Shown: positions 24,824 to 34,397, counted from the stretch's first letter. The stretch is DNA of 64,000 nucleotides from Betaproteobacteria bacterium (GCA_016861185.1 BOKW01000003.1:248001-312000), one strand, 5' to 3'. Notes: generated from the sequence alone by a model not told the origin. A program made the numbers and translations.

Positions 24824-25034
24824 GCCGCTGGCCGACGCGACGGTCCGGTCGCACGGCCGGCGCATGCAGTCCGGCCGCCCGGCTGTTCGCCGAAGAAGCC
24901 GGTGCAACATGGGTTGCGATGTCGCGTCGGCCGCAGGATCGCGAACGCCGCGTCGAATCGCGCTACATTCCTGCGCCGTCGCCGGACCCGCAGCAAGAAC
25001 CCGAACCGTCGGCGACCTGCCGAGGAGGAAATCC

Positions 25035-26222
25035 ATGCATCACGCACGATCCGCGCGGCTGCGCGCGGGGCTGCTTCTTCTGGGACTCGTCGCCGCCGTC
25101 AGCGCCTGGGCGCAGGATGTCGGGCTGGTCGAGAAGAAGGTCTTCACGCTGCCGTCGTACACGACGGTCGGCGGGCAGACGATCAAGAATGTCCGGCTCG
25201 GCTACGAGACCTACGGCAAGCTCAACGCGCAGGGCGACAACGCGATCTTCATCGCGCACTTCTACTCCGGCACGTCGCACGCGGCGGGCAAGTACAAGGA
25301 GACCGACGCCGCCCCCGGCTACTGGAACTCGATCATCGGACCCGGCAAGGCGATCGACACGAACAAGTACTTCGTCCTCAGCGCCGACACCTTCGCCAAC
25401 CTGAACACGAAGGACCCCAACGTGTTCACGACCGGCCCGTCGTCGATCAACCCGGACACCGGCAAGCCGTACGGCATGAGCTTCCCGGTCGTGTCGATGC
25501 GCGATTCGGTGCGCGCGCACAAGGCGCTGCTCGACTCGCTCGGCGTGAAGAAGCTCGCCGCCGTGGCGGGCGCATCCGGCGGCTCGATCCAGGCGATGGA
25601 GTGGGGCGCGCTGTATCCGGACTTCGTCGCGCGCGTGATCCACGTGATCGGGCCGGGCTTCGACATCCATCCGTACGTGGTCGGACTGCTCGACGTGTGG
25701 GTCACGCCGATCCGCCTCGACCCACGCTGGAACGGCGGCGACTACTACGGCCGCGAGGAGCCGCTCGACGGCGTGGCGCAGGCGCTGAAGATCGTCACGC
25801 TGACCGCGCGCCACTGGGGCTGGGCGGAGAAGACCTTCGGCTACAAGTTCGCCGACGAGAAGAAGGATCCCGCCGCGGCGCCGGGCAACCAGTTCCAGAT
25901 CGAAGCGGCGCTCAACAGTGCCGGCGCGGCGCGCGCCAAGACGACCGACGCCAACCACATGATCTACATGTCGAAGGCGAATCAGCTCTATCGGCTGACC
26001 GACGCCGAGGTCAAGGGCATCAAGGCGAAGATCCTGTTCGTGCCCGCCGCGAGCGACGTGATCTTCCCGCCCGAGCTGTCGCGGCGCGCGCTCGAGCGCT
26101 TTCGCGCGCAGGGCGGCCGCGGTGAGCTGTTCGTCATCGAAGGCGACGGCGGCCACCTCGACGGCGTGCTCGCGATCGTGAAAGCAGCCGACGCGATCAA
26201 GCGCTTCATCGAGAGCGACTGA
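25035..26222 (+). CDS. Exported alpha/beta-hydrolase, MetX-like
   Basis: A 395-residue protein with a signal peptide (residues about 1-26, ending SAWA). It has the homoserine-acetyltransferase-type alpha/beta-hydrolase fold: LGYETYGKLNAQGDNAIFIA, then a nucleophile elbow GASGGS, the acid in PAASDVIFPP and a histidine in GDGGHLDG. The export signal makes it unlikely to be the biosynthetic MetX; a periplasmic ester or peptide hydrolase is more plausible. GAGGAGG precedes ATG 25035. Confidence 0.8.
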   Translation: MHHARSARLRAGLLLLGLVAAVSAWAQDVGLVEKKVFTLPSYTTVGGQTIKNVRLGYETYGKLNAQGDNAIFIAHFYSGTSHAAGKYKETDAAPGYWNSIIGPGKAIDTNKYFVLSADTFANLNTKDPNVFTTGPSSINPDTGKPYGMSFPVVSMRDSVRAHKALLDSLGVKKLAAVAGASGGSIQAMEWGALYPDFVARVIHVIGPGFDIHPYVVGLLDVWVTPIRLDPRWNGGDYYGREEPLDGVAQALKIVTLTARHWGWAEKTFGYKFADEKKDPAAAPGNQFQIEAALNSAGAARAKTTDANHMIYMSKANQLYRLTDAEVKGIKAKILFVPAASDVIFPPELSRRALERFRAQGGRGELFVIEGDGGHLDGVLAIVKAADAIKRFIESD

Positions 26223-26280
26223 GCGCCGACCGCGCGAGTCCCAGGCGGCCGGACGCGTCGCGCGTGCCCGCCCGTCGTGC

Positions 26281-27534
26281 TCACGCGCCTGCCGTCGCCG
26301 CGCGCGCCGAGCGCGCCCGCATCAGCAGCCACAGCACGATCGACAGGTTCAGCACGTTCCAGGCGATGCCGTTGACAAAGGCCGCGCGGTACGCGCCCGT
26401 GAGGTCGAACACCGCGCCCGACATCCAGCCGCCGAGCGCCATGCCGAACAGTGTGGCCATCACGACCCAGCCGACGCGCGCGCCGGCTTCGTGCGGTGCG
26501 AAGTATTCGCGGACGATGATCGCGTAGCTCGGCACGATGCCGCCCTGGAACAGGCCGAACAGCGCCGAGATCAGGTACAGCGACGCAAGCCCGTCGAACG
26601 GCACGTACAGCACGAGCGCCACGCCCTGCAGCGCCGAGCCGAGCAGCAGCGTGCGCAGCCCGCCGATGTGGTCGGCGATCCAGCCCGAAAGCAGCCGGCT
26701 GACGATGCCGAAGCCGAGCATCAGCGACAGCATCTGCGCGCCGGCCGCGGGGCCGTAGCCGAGGTCGCCGCAGTACGCGACGATGTGGACCTGCGGCATC
26801 GACATCGCGACACAGCACGCGAGCCCCGCGATCACGAGCAGCGTCTGCAGCGCGTTCGGCGAAAGACCGAGCGGCCGCGGCGCGGACGGTCGGACCCGCC
26901 GCGCGTCGCCCGTATCGACCGCGCGCACGTAAGGCGACCGCTTCCGCAACACGAACGTCAGCGGCAGCATCGCGACCAGACACACGACGCCGATGATCAT
27001 GTGCGTGCTGCGCCACCCCACGGACTCGATGAGCTGCTGCACGAGCGGCGGCCACACGGTACCGGCGAGATAGTTGCCGCTGGCGGTGATCGCGACCGCG
27101 AGTCCGCGCCGCCGCTCGAACCAGTGCGAGATATCCGCCAGCAACGGGCCGAACATCGCCGAACTGCCGAGCGCCCCGATCAGCACGCCCTGCGCGAGCG
27201 CGTAGGTGAAGAGCGTCGGCGCCAGACCCGCGAGCAGGTAGCCCGCGGCGAGCGCGAGCGTGGCGCCCGCGAGCGGAAGCGCGATGCCGTGGCGGTCCGA
27301 CAGCCGCCCCATCAGGATGCCGCCGAAGCCGAAGCCGACCATCGTCAGCGTGTACGGCAGCGAAGCCGAACCGCGATCGACGCCGAAATCGGCCTGTACC
27401 GCGGGCAGCGCGACGACGACCGACCACATGCCGACGCCGCCGAACGTGGCGATCGCGAGCGAAGCCGCAAGCCGCCGCCAGGCGGCCGGCGAATCGATCA
27501 GCCGGTGGGCGTCGGTTGTGCGGGTCGTGTCCAT
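26281..27534 (-). CDS. MFS transporter
   Basis: A 417-residue transporter with about 12 transmembrane helices. The loop 2-3 signature GRLSDRHG and a repeat in the second half (SGWIADHIGG) are those of the major facilitator superfamily. The composition resembles monocarboxylate/oxalate-formate antiporter-like members. The substrate is unknown. It is divergent from the tartrate-type dehydrogenase, so a dicarboxylate or related acid is possible. Confidence 0.87.
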   Translation of the reverse strand: MDTTRTTDAHRLIDSPAAWRRLAASLAIATFGGVGMWSVVVALPAVQADFGVDRGSASLPYTLTMVGFGFGGILMGRLSDRHGIALPLAGATLALAAGYLLAGLAPTLFTYALAQGVLIGALGSSAMFGPLLADISHWFERRRGLAVAITASGNYLAGTVWPPLVQQLIESVGWRSTHMIIGVVCLVAMLPLTFVLRKRSPYVRAVDTGDARRVRPSAPRPLGLSPNALQTLLVIAGLACCVAMSMPQVHIVAYCGDLGYGPAAGAQMLSLMLGFGIVSRLLSGWIADHIGGLRTLLLGSALQGVALVLYVPFDGLASLYLISALFGLFQGGIVPSYAIIVREYFAPHEAGARVGWVVMATLFGMALGGWMSGAVFDLTGAYRAAFVNGIAWNVLNLSIVLWLLMRARSARAATAGA

Positions 27535-27675
27535 CGATGCATCGCGCGGCGAGCCGCGAGCATACGGGACGACGGGAAGTGCGGCGCCCGCGTCGCCGCG
27601 TGCCGGCGGGCGCAACCGCGCCTATAGTCGCCCCCGCCGGCGCCCTGCGCCGCGCGATGAACCGAGGGAGCTTGA

Positions 27676-28743
27676 ATGAAAACCTACCGCATCGCCCTGA
27701 TCCCCGGCGACGGCATCGGCAAGGAAGTCGTGCCGGCGGGCCGGCAGGTGCTGGAAGCGCTCGCCGCCGCTGACGGCTCGTTGCGTTTCGCGTTCGAGGC
27801 GTTCGAGTGGGGCGGCGACTGGTACCGCAAGCACGGCGCGATGATGCCGGCCGACGGGCTCGACGCGCTGCGCGGCATGGATGCGATCCTGTTCGGCTCG
27901 GCCGGCGATCCCGACATTCCCGATCACGTGACGCTGTGGGGTCTGCGGCTCGCGATCTGCCAGGGCTTCGACCAGTACGCGAACGTGCGGCCGACGCGCA
28001 TCCTGCCGGGCATCGAATCGCCGCTGAAACGCTGCGCGCCGGGCGATCTGGACTGGGTGATCGTGCGCGAGAACTCCGAAGGCGAATACGCCGGCGTCGG
28101 CGGCCGCGCGCACCGTGGTCATCCGATCGAAGTGGCGACCGACGTCAGCATGATGACCCGCGCGGGCGTGGAGCGGATCATGCGCTTCGCCTTTGCGCTC
28201 GCGCGCTCGCGGCCGCGCCGGAAGCTCACGGTGATCACGAAGTCCAACGCGCAACGGCACGCGATGGTGATGTGGGACGAAATCGCCGCGCGGATCGCGC
28301 GCGAGTTTCCGGACGTGACATGGGACAAGGAGCTGGTCGACGCCGCGACCGCGCGCATGGTCAACCGGCCGGCGTCGCTCGACACGATCGTCGCGACCAA
28401 CCTGCACGCCGACATCCTGAGCGATCTCGCCGCCGCGCTGGCCGGCAGCCTCGGCATCGCGCCGACCGGCAACATCGATCCGGAGCGCCGTTACCCGTCG
28501 ATGTTCGAGCCGATCCACGGCTCGGCGTTCGACATCATGGGCAAGGGGCTCGCGAATCCGATCGGCACGTTCTGGTCCGCGGTGATGATGCTCGAGCACC
28601 TCGGCGAGCCCGCCGCAGCGGCGAAGCTGATGCGCGCGATCGAAGCGGTGACGGCCGAGCCGAAACTGCATACGCGCGATCTGGGCGGCACGGCGACGAC
28701 GACCGAGGTCACGCGCGCGGTCTGCGAACGCATCGCTCGGTGA
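27676..28743 (+). CDS. Tartrate/D-malate dehydrogenase-type decarboxylating enzyme
   Basis: A 355-residue member of the isocitrate/isopropylmalate dehydrogenase family. IPGDGIGKEV is the N-terminal signature, and DHVTLWGLRLAICQGFDQYA, VIVRENSEGEYAGVGGR, ITKSNAQRH and NLHADILSDLAAAL give the substrate, metal (Asp) and NAD sites. The tyrosine/lysine pattern and the DH-LWG motif match TtuC/YeaU-type enzymes acting on tartrate or D-malate with NAD. The Bug receptor starts 56 bp downstream on the same strand, consistent with uptake and oxidation of a hydroxy-diacid. Confidence 0.83.
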   Translation: MKTYRIALIPGDGIGKEVVPAGRQVLEALAAADGSLRFAFEAFEWGGDWYRKHGAMMPADGLDALRGMDAILFGSAGDPDIPDHVTLWGLRLAICQGFDQYANVRPTRILPGIESPLKRCAPGDLDWVIVRENSEGEYAGVGGRAHRGHPIEVATDVSMMTRAGVERIMRFAFALARSRPRRKLTVITKSNAQRHAMVMWDEIAARIAREFPDVTWDKELVDAATARMVNRPASLDTIVATNLHADILSDLAAALAGSLGIAPTGNIDPERRYPSMFEPIHGSAFDIMGKGLANPIGTFWSAVMMLEHLGEPAAAAKLMRAIEAVTAEPKLHTRDLGGTATTTEVTRAVCERIAR

Positions 28744-28799
28744 CGGTTCGCGTGCGGCATGATGTTGCATCGATGTTCCCACGAAGGAGGAGACGAACG

Positions 28800-29741
28800 A
28801 TGAAACGATCGCTTGCGTTGCTGCTGCTGGGTCTTGCGTCGGCGGTTTCGGCGCAGACCTGTCCCGACAAGAACATCCTGTACTGGCAGGCCTTCACGCC
28901 GGGCGGCGAATCGGATCTTTCGGCGCGCCATCAGCAGATGGTGCTGAAGAAGAAGTGCCCGACGATCGAGACGATCATCCAGTACAAACCGGGCGCGGGC
29001 GGCGGCCTGATGTGGGCGCAGATCAACCAGCTTCCGGGCGACGGCTACAACATCGTCGGCGTCAATCTGCCGCACATCGTGTTCCAGCCGCTCGAGGGCC
29101 AGGTGCAGTACAGGACCGACGACATCGTGCCGGTGTTCTGGTTCCACTACACGCCCGATGCGCTGGTCGTGCGCGAGGCAAGCCCGATCAAGAGCTTCGA
29201 GGATTTCGTCAGGGCGGCCAAGGAAAGCCCGGGCAAGATCTCGCTCGGCGGCTCGGGGTTGAACTCCGCGAACCATGCCGCGCACGAGCGGCTGAACGCC
29301 GCCTTCGGCATCAAGACCACCTACATTCCCTACAAGGGCACCGGCGAGATGACGACCTCGGTGCTCGCCGGGCACGTCGACGGCGCGATGACCTACACCG
29401 CGTTCGCGGTGAACAACAAGGGCAAGGTGCGCGCGCTCGCGGTGGCGATGGACAGGCGCCATCCGCTGCTGCCCGACGTGCCGACCTTCAAGGAGCTGGG
29501 CGTCGAATGGGTCGACGGCGCCTATCGCGGCATCGGCATGCCGAAGTCCACGCCGCCCGAGCTGCGCAAGCGCGTGTCGGCGCTGTGGGCCGCGCTGAAC
29601 GACGATCCCGAGATGAAGGAGCTGGCGGCGAAAAGCGGCTTCGAGCTGATCAGCGTCGGCGTCGATCAGATGGACGCGTTCATGAAGGACAAGGTGCGCA
29701 TCTACACCGACGTGGCGAAGAAGATGGGGCTGGCGAAGTAG
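28800..29741 (+). CDS. Tripartite tricarboxylate transporter receptor (Bug/TctC family)
   Basis: A 313-residue periplasmic solute-binding protein with a short signal peptide ending SAVSA. It carries the Bug-family order: YKPGAGGGLMWAQINQLPGD, VREASPIKSFEDFVRAAKES, GKISLGGSG, YKGTGEMTTSVLAGHVDGA and a C-terminal PELRKRVSALWAALND. Bug proteins deliver carboxylates to TctAB-type permeases and are greatly expanded in Burkholderiales. No tctA/tctB lie in the window. A strong AAGGAGG precedes ATG 28800. It is probably co-transcribed with the dehydrogenase. Confidence 0.87.
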   Translation: MKRSLALLLLGLASAVSAQTCPDKNILYWQAFTPGGESDLSARHQQMVLKKKCPTIETIIQYKPGAGGGLMWAQINQLPGDGYNIVGVNLPHIVFQPLEGQVQYRTDDIVPVFWFHYTPDALVVREASPIKSFEDFVRAAKESPGKISLGGSGLNSANHAAHERLNAAFGIKTTYIPYKGTGEMTTSVLAGHVDGAMTYTAFAVNNKGKVRALAVAMDRRHPLLPDVPTFKELGVEWVDGAYRGIGMPKSTPPELRKRVSALWAALNDDPEMKELAAKSGFELISVGVDQMDAFMKDKVRIYTDVAKKMGLAK

Positions 29742-29747
29742 CGGCCC

Positions 29748-30506
29748 TCAGGCCGGTATCTCGACCACGCAGTACGGGTCGAAGCGCGCGTTCTCCGGCA
29801 TGCCGTCGCGCGCGTAACCGCGCGGGTTGCTGAACACGCGCGTGGCGCCGATCGCATAGTCCACCGGGTAGTGCGTGTGGCCGTGGATCCAAAGATCGGC
29901 GCCGGAGCGCTCGACCAGCGCATCTAGGTTGGAGACGAACGCGGCGTTCAGCGGCGAGCCGGCGTACTTCGGCTCGACGCTGCGCGCCGAAGGTGCATGA
30001 TGCGTGACGACCACGGTCGGTCGAACCCGCTTGGCAAGCTGTTGCGACAGCCAGCCCGCTGCGCGCCGGCACAGGAGGCGCGAGTGTTCGGGCGTGAACG
30101 GCTCGCCGGCTTCGACGGCGATGCGCTTGAAGTCGGCGATCAGCCGCGTCGCGGCCGCGCTCGCCTCCTCGCATGCGCGCGGATCGTCGAACAGCAGAAA
30201 GTCGGTCCACAACGTGGCGCCGACGAAGCGCACACCGCCCAGCTCGAGGGCGTCCTCGTCCAGCACGTGCACGTGCGTCCCCCGCGCCAGCGCGCGCAAT
30301 TCGGCGGCGACGGCGGACAAGGCGCCGCCGTAGTACTCGTGATTGCCGGGAACGTAGACGACCGGCTGCGGAAAGCCGAGAGCCCACTCGATCGCCTGCC
30401 GCGGCCGCGCGATGTCGCCGGCGAGCACGACCACGTCCGCCGCGCTACGCGGCACTTCCATCGGGGCGACGGTCAGATGCAGGTCCGACAGGATCTGGAT
30501 CTTCAT
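29748..30506 (-). CDS. Calcineurin-like metallophosphoesterase
   Basis: A 252-residue enzyme with the two-metal motifs in order: SDLHL (7-11), AGDIARP, GNHEYYGG, then VVVTHHAPSAR and HGHTHYPVD. It hydrolyses a phosphomono- or diester; the substrate is unknown. Its ATG overlaps the stop of the flavoreductase gene (ATGA, 30503-30506), so it is the last gene of the sigma-factor-led run. Confidence 0.88.
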   Translation of the reverse strand: MKIQILSDLHLTVAPMEVPRSAADVVVLAGDIARPRQAIEWALGFPQPVVYVPGNHEYYGGALSAVAAELRALARGTHVHVLDEDALELGGVRFVGATLWTDFLLFDDPRACEEASAAATRLIADFKRIAVEAGEPFTPEHSRLLCRRAAGWLSQQLAKRVRPTVVVTHHAPSARSVEPKYAGSPLNAAFVSNLDALVERSGADLWIHGHTHYPVDYAIGATRVFSNPRGYARDGMPENARFDPYCVVEIPA

Positions 30507-31228
30507 CCGTAGCCGTAGAACTCCTCGGTCGCGATCCGCTCCGGCGCGACGCCGGCGAACTGCAGCGTCGCCTGCATCGCCTCGACCAGCGCCGGCGGGC
30601 CGACGACGTAGTACATCGGCGCGCGCAGATCGCCGAGCGCGCGCTTGAGCAGCTCTTCGCCGATCGGACCGGTTTCTCCGGCCCAGGGCACGCGCGATCG
30701 GTTCATCTGCGTCATCGTCGCGACCAGTCGGAAGTTCGCGTTGCGCCTTGCCATCTCCTGCAGTTCGCCCAGGAACGGAGCGTCTTCCGGCCGGCGGTTC
30801 GAGTAGACCAGGATCAACGGCTGCGACAGGCTGTCCCGTTCCGCCTGCCGCAGCATGCTCACGAACGGCGTGATGCCGATGCCGCCGGCGATGAATACCG
30901 CCGGCCGTGCACGATCCTCCGGCAGGCCGAGCGAACCGAACGGCCCGTCGATCGTCGCGCCGGCGCCGATCGGAAGCGACCCGAGCGCGCGCTTGTACGC
31001 GCTGTCGCGCATCCTTGTCGCGATCGTCAGCTCGGGCTGAAACGGCGCGCTCACCAGTGAAAACGCATGGCGCATGCCCGCCGCCGCGCCGGCCTGTGCG
31101 CCGCTCAGCTCGAGGTCGATCGCCTGGCCCGCGGCGTACTCGAAGCCTGAGGGCTTGGCGAAATGAAACGCCATCGTCCGCTCGGCGACTTCTTCGGAGG
31201 CGAGAAGTTTCGTTTCGAAGGTGCTCAT
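30503..31228 (-). CDS. Ferredoxin-NADP reductase-type flavoprotein
   Basis: A 241-residue FAD-binding reductase without an iron-sulfur domain. RHAFSLVSAP binds the flavin, IAGGIGITPFVSML the pyridine nucleotide pyrophosphate, and the protein ends in a tyrosine/glycine tail (EEFYGYG). It could pass NAD(P)H electrons to the c-type cytochromes encoded just upstream, although it has no export signal, so the partner may be a cytoplasmic carrier. GGGGG precedes ATG 31228. Confidence 0.83.
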   Translation of the reverse strand: MSTFETKLLASEEVAERTMAFHFAKPSGFEYAAGQAIDLELSGAQAGAAAGMRHAFSLVSAPFQPELTIATRMRDSAYKRALGSLPIGAGATIDGPFGSLGLPEDRARPAVFIAGGIGITPFVSMLRQAERDSLSQPLILVYSNRRPEDAPFLGELQEMARRNANFRLVATMTQMNRSRVPWAGETGPIGEELLKRALGDLRAPMYYVVGPPALVEAMQATLQFAGVAPERIATEEFYGYG

Positions 31229-31262
31229 GTCGCCCCCTTTACCCGGCGGCAGCCACGATACG

Positions 31263-32495
31263 TCAAAGCGACTTCAGATACCGGACCAGATCGGCCCGCT
31301 GCGTCGCCGTCAGCCCGAGCGCGAGCCGCGCGTCGTAGCGCGCGACCACGTCGTCCAGCGTCGCCGCGGAGCCGTCGTGGAAATACGGCGGATGCTGCCA
31401 GACGCCGCGCAGCGGCGACGTACGGTACAGCTTCGTCGCCGAGCGCGAGGCGTAGCTCGGCGTTTCGGGCTCGGCCATCGAATCGGCCGGCGGATGCAGC
31501 CGCTCGTTCCCATCGGTGAAGTGCGGTCCGCTATGGCAGGTGGCGCAGCGGCCCGCACCCTCGAACACGAGCTTGCCGCGCGCGGCGGCGGCTGCGTCGA
31601 AGCTGCCGGCGGGTGCTGCCGGCGCTTCGAGGCTCAACTGATACGCCTGCAACGCCGGCAGCTTGCCGCTGACGAGATCCACGGTGCCGTGCGTGACGCT
31701 CAGGTTCAGCCGCGGCTCGGTGAACGATCCGAGCCCGCCCATCTCGACGACGGCGACATAGCGGTTCCAGTACGCGATCTCGCTGCCGTCGCCCGTGTAC
31801 GTGATGCGCTGAATGCCGGCGAGTCCGTACGCCGGCGGGATCACGACCGGCTTGTTCAGGCCATCGACGTTGTGGCGCGGATCGAACTTGCCGTTGCCCC
31901 ACGAATTGAGCGCGGTCTTCGTCGCCGCATCGAGCGCCGGCGACAGCGCGATGATCGCGCCCGGGTTCAGATCGCGATTCGGCCAGCCGTCCAGCCGCTT
32001 GCCGATGCCGGGTGCGAACGAATCGTCGACCGTCGAGTGGCACAGCGCGCACGTAATGCCGACGCGTCTGAGTCGATCGACGCCGCCGGCCGTTTCGACG
32101 GTGCCCCTGACGCCGACGACCGCGTCGAGCTTCAGCAGCGCCACCGTCGTGGCCGGGCTCTTCAGGTCGACGCTGCCGTTGCGGATGCCTTCGACCACCG
32201 CCGGCGGCAGCGCGTCGGCATCGACCTTCAAGCCGACCGACAGCGCGGTGAGCGGATCGACCGCCGCTTCGATTACTTCGTGCAAGCGCAGCGCATCGGT
32301 CCACTGCGCTTCGTCGCCGAAGGTGTCGAAGCGGAAGATCTGCTTGCCCTGCTCGACCAGCGCCGCCTGCTCGGCGGCTGCATCGTCCGACGAGCCGCCG
32401 CAAGCGGTTGCCGCAGCGGCGATGCCCGCCAGCAGCAGCGCGCGCACGACGCCGTTCGCGCGAGGGGGCGGCAAATGGGCGCAACAGGTCCTCAC
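31263..32495 (-). CDS. Di-heme cytochrome c peroxidase-like lipoprotein
   Basis: A 410-residue exported protein. A lipobox-like AATAC puts the lipid on Cys32, so it should sit on a membrane facing the periplasm. Two haem sites are present, CALCH in the middle and CATCHSGPHF near the C-terminus, in the order of MauG/CcpA-type di-haem peroxidases, with SPLRGVWQHPPYFHDG as the family's C-terminal signature. Such enzymes reduce hydrogen peroxide or modify proteins. GTG 32495 is the start, with AAGGAGAAC upstream. It lies in the ECF sigma factor run together with a monohaem cytochrome and a ferritin-like protein. Confidence 0.85.
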   Translation of the reverse strand: MRTCCAHLPPPRANGVVRALLLAGIAAAATACGGSSDDAAAEQAALVEQGKQIFRFDTFGDEAQWTDALRLHEVIEAAVDPLTALSVGLKVDADALPPAVVEGIRNGSVDLKSPATTVALLKLDAVVGVRGTVETAGGVDRLRRVGITCALCHSTVDDSFAPGIGKRLDGWPNRDLNPGAIIALSPALDAATKTALNSWGNGKFDPRHNVDGLNKPVVIPPAYGLAGIQRITYTGDGSEIAYWNRYVAVVEMGGLGSFTEPRLNLSVTHGTVDLVSGKLPALQAYQLSLEAPAAPAGSFDAAAAARGKLVFEGAGRCATCHSGPHFTDGNERLHPPADSMAEPETPSYASRSATKLYRTSPLRGVWQHPPYFHDGSAATLDDVVARYDARLALGLTATQRADLVRYLKSL

Positions 32496-32562
32496 GAGCG
32501 TTCTCCTTGTCGTTCAGTCGATGTCGATTCGCCAGGCGCGCGAGGCGCCGGCGCTGCCGCGT

Positions 32563-32967
32563 TCAACGGCTCGGGCGGCAGGACTTCCCCGGGCGCGTCG
32601 CCTCGCGCAGCCAGGCGATCAGGTCGGTGCGCTCGCGCGGGTCGGCGATGCCTGCGTAACCCATGGTCGTTCCCGGAACGGCGTTCACCGGGTTCCGCAG
32701 GAACGCGTCGAGCGTGACTTCGTTCCACACGATCTTCGAGTCGCGTAGCGCCTTCGAATAGCCGTCGTAACCCGGCGCAGTGCCGGCGCGGCGGCCGAAC
32801 AGCCCGCAATGTTGCGGGCCGGTGCGGTTGCCTTCGATCGAGTGGCACGCGACGCAGCGCTCGTACACCTGCTCGCCGCGCTTCAACGCTTCCGCGTCGG
32901 GCGCGGCGTGCGCTGCCGACAGCGACAGCGCGCCGCACGCGCAGGCCGCGAGCGCGCGCGCGCTCAC
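32563..32967 (-). CDS. Class I cytochrome c
   Basis: A 134-residue periplasmic monohaem cytochrome. It starts with GTG 32967, overlapping the stop of the ferritin-like gene (GTGA), and has a signal peptide ending AAHA. CVACH binds haem and the Met in GTTMGYAG is the distal ligand. KRGEQVYERCVACHSIEGNR through LIAWLREAT is the usual c-type core. It is the probable electron donor to the di-haem protein that follows. Confidence 0.87.
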   Translation of the reverse strand: MSARALAACACGALSLSAAHAAPDAEALKRGEQVYERCVACHSIEGNRTGPQHCGLFGRRAGTAPGYDGYSKALRDSKIVWNEVTLDAFLRNPVNAVPGTTMGYAGIADPRERTDLIAWLREATRPGKSCRPSR

Positions 32968-33545
32968 GACACGAACGCCGAAGGCACCGGGTTTTCGCCG
33001 AGCACCTGCCGCAGCACGGCCCAGTGCATCGCTTCGTCGCCGAGGATGCTGGCGGCGACCTTCGCCAGTTCGCGCTCGGCAAAAAGCGGCACCGCGCCGA
33101 GGTAGGCGGAAACCGCGCCCTTCTCCAGTCCCGCCGCGAAGCGCAGCACGTCGGCCTCGGACTTGAGCTTCTCGACCGGGAACGCGTACTTCGCTTTCGC
33201 AGCGACCGGCTTGCCGCCGAGCTTGCGCACGGTCGCTTCGAGCGCGCTCGCGTGCTCCTTGTGGTGTCCTTGGAACTGCAGCGCGACCGCCAGCGCGGGC
33301 TTGCCGAGCAGCCCGCTTTCGGCGCCGACCTGATACGCGGCCACCGCTTCGAGTTCGGCGCCCAGCGCGGTGTTGAGGATGCGCACGTCGGCTTCGGCGG
33401 CGCCGCCGGTCGCCTTGGCGGCGAGCGCCTCGCGCCCGCCGAGCAGCGCGACCGCCGCGGCCGACAGCACCGCGCCGCCCGTGAGGAGCGCGCGCCGGCG
33501 CGAGTGCAGCAGATGCGTTGGAGGAAGGAGCAGGCGGTCGGTCAT
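32964..33545 (-). CDS. Exported ferritin-like domain protein
   Basis: A 193-residue protein with an Arg-rich signal (LLHSRRRALLTGGAVLSAAA), possibly Tat-type. The mature part is a four-helix bundle with carboxylate/His pairs (AELEAVAAYQ, QGHHKEHASAL, LEKGAVSAYLGAV, DEAMHWAVLR) as in DUF2202/ferritin-like proteins. It may bind iron or act in oxidative-stress defence. It starts 35 bp after the sigma factor gene and overlaps the cytochrome gene, so it is the first effector of that operon. Confidence 0.83.
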   Translation of the reverse strand: MTDRLLLPPTHLLHSRRRALLTGGAVLSAAAVALLGGREALAAKATGGAAEADVRILNTALGAELEAVAAYQVGAESGLLGKPALAVALQFQGHHKEHASALEATVRKLGGKPVAAKAKYAFPVEKLKSEADVLRFAAGLEKGAVSAYLGAVPLFAERELAKVAASILGDEAMHWAVLRQVLGENPVPSAFVS

Positions 33546-33580
33546 GTCGGTCTCCGTTCGGTGCGAGAAGTACCCGCGCG

Positions 33581-34300
33581 TCAGCGCGGGCGAATGAGGC
33601 CCTGCGCGTGCAGGGCGGCAATAACGTGGTTCACGACGGCGTCGCAGCGTTCGCCGGCGAAGGCGAACACGTCGTGCGCGTGCGCTTCGAGCTGCGCGCC
33701 GAGCGCATCGCGCAGCAGCGCGCGGGCGCGCAGGTAGCGGGTCTTGACGACGTCCGCGCTGACGCCCAGGCAGAACGCGGTTTCCTCCACGCTCTTTTCC
33801 TCGACCGCGCGCAGGATGAAGACGCTGCGGTAGATCGGCGGCAGCCGTTCGATCGCGGCTTGCAGCAGCGCGCGCAGTTGGCCGCGCTCGGCGGCGGCGT
33901 CCGGGCTTTCGTTGCGCGTGTCGACGAAAGACATCGCGTGCTCCGCTGCGGGTTCGTCGTTCATCTCCGGGGTTTCGTCGATCGGCACGGTGCGACCCTT
34001 CCTGCGCTGCACGTTGAGCGCGCCGTTGATCGCGATGCGCGCCAGCCACGTGCCGAGCGCCGCGTCGCCGCGATACGAGTCGAGGCTGGTGAACGCGCGC
34101 AGGTAGGCGTCCTGCACGACGTCCTGCGCTTCGGCGTCGTCGGCGACGATGCCGCGCGCGGCGCGGAACAGCAGCCGGTTGTGCCGGCGCATGATCAGTT
34201 CGAACGCGGCCGCATCGCCGCCGCGCGCGCGCAGCGTGAGATCGAGATCGCTTTCTGCAGTCGATCGCCTGCTGCTCTGGCTCTCGAACGTGGCCGGCAT
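33581..34300 (-). CDS. ECF RNA polymerase sigma factor
   Basis: A 239-residue sigma-70 family protein with region 2 (NRLLFRAARGIVADDAEAQD, VVQDAYLRAF) and region 4 (LPPIYRSVFILRAVEEKSVE, then a helix-turn-helix up to VVKTRYLRARALLRDA). A 50-residue Cys-containing tail after region 4 is longer than in minimal ECFs and could be regulatory. GGAG precedes ATG 34300. No anti-sigma gene is adjacent. It likely controls its own operon of ferritin-like and haem proteins. Confidence 0.9.
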   Translation of the reverse strand: MPATFESQSSRRSTAESDLDLTLRARGGDAAAFELIMRRHNRLLFRAARGIVADDAEAQDVVQDAYLRAFTSLDSYRGDAALGTWLARIAINGALNVQRRKGRTVPIDETPEMNDEPAAEHAMSFVDTRNESPDAAAERGQLRALLQAAIERLPPIYRSVFILRAVEEKSVEETAFCLGVSADVVKTRYLRARALLRDALGAQLEAHAHDVFAFAGERCDAVVNHVIAALHAQGLIRPR

Positions 34301-34397
34301 CGCATTTCTCCGTTGTCTGTGCATTGGACGCCGGCGGCGGCCAAAAGGTGACAGGGCATGCCGCCCGCGGCCAACCGCGCCGCCTGCGCGCCGCGCC

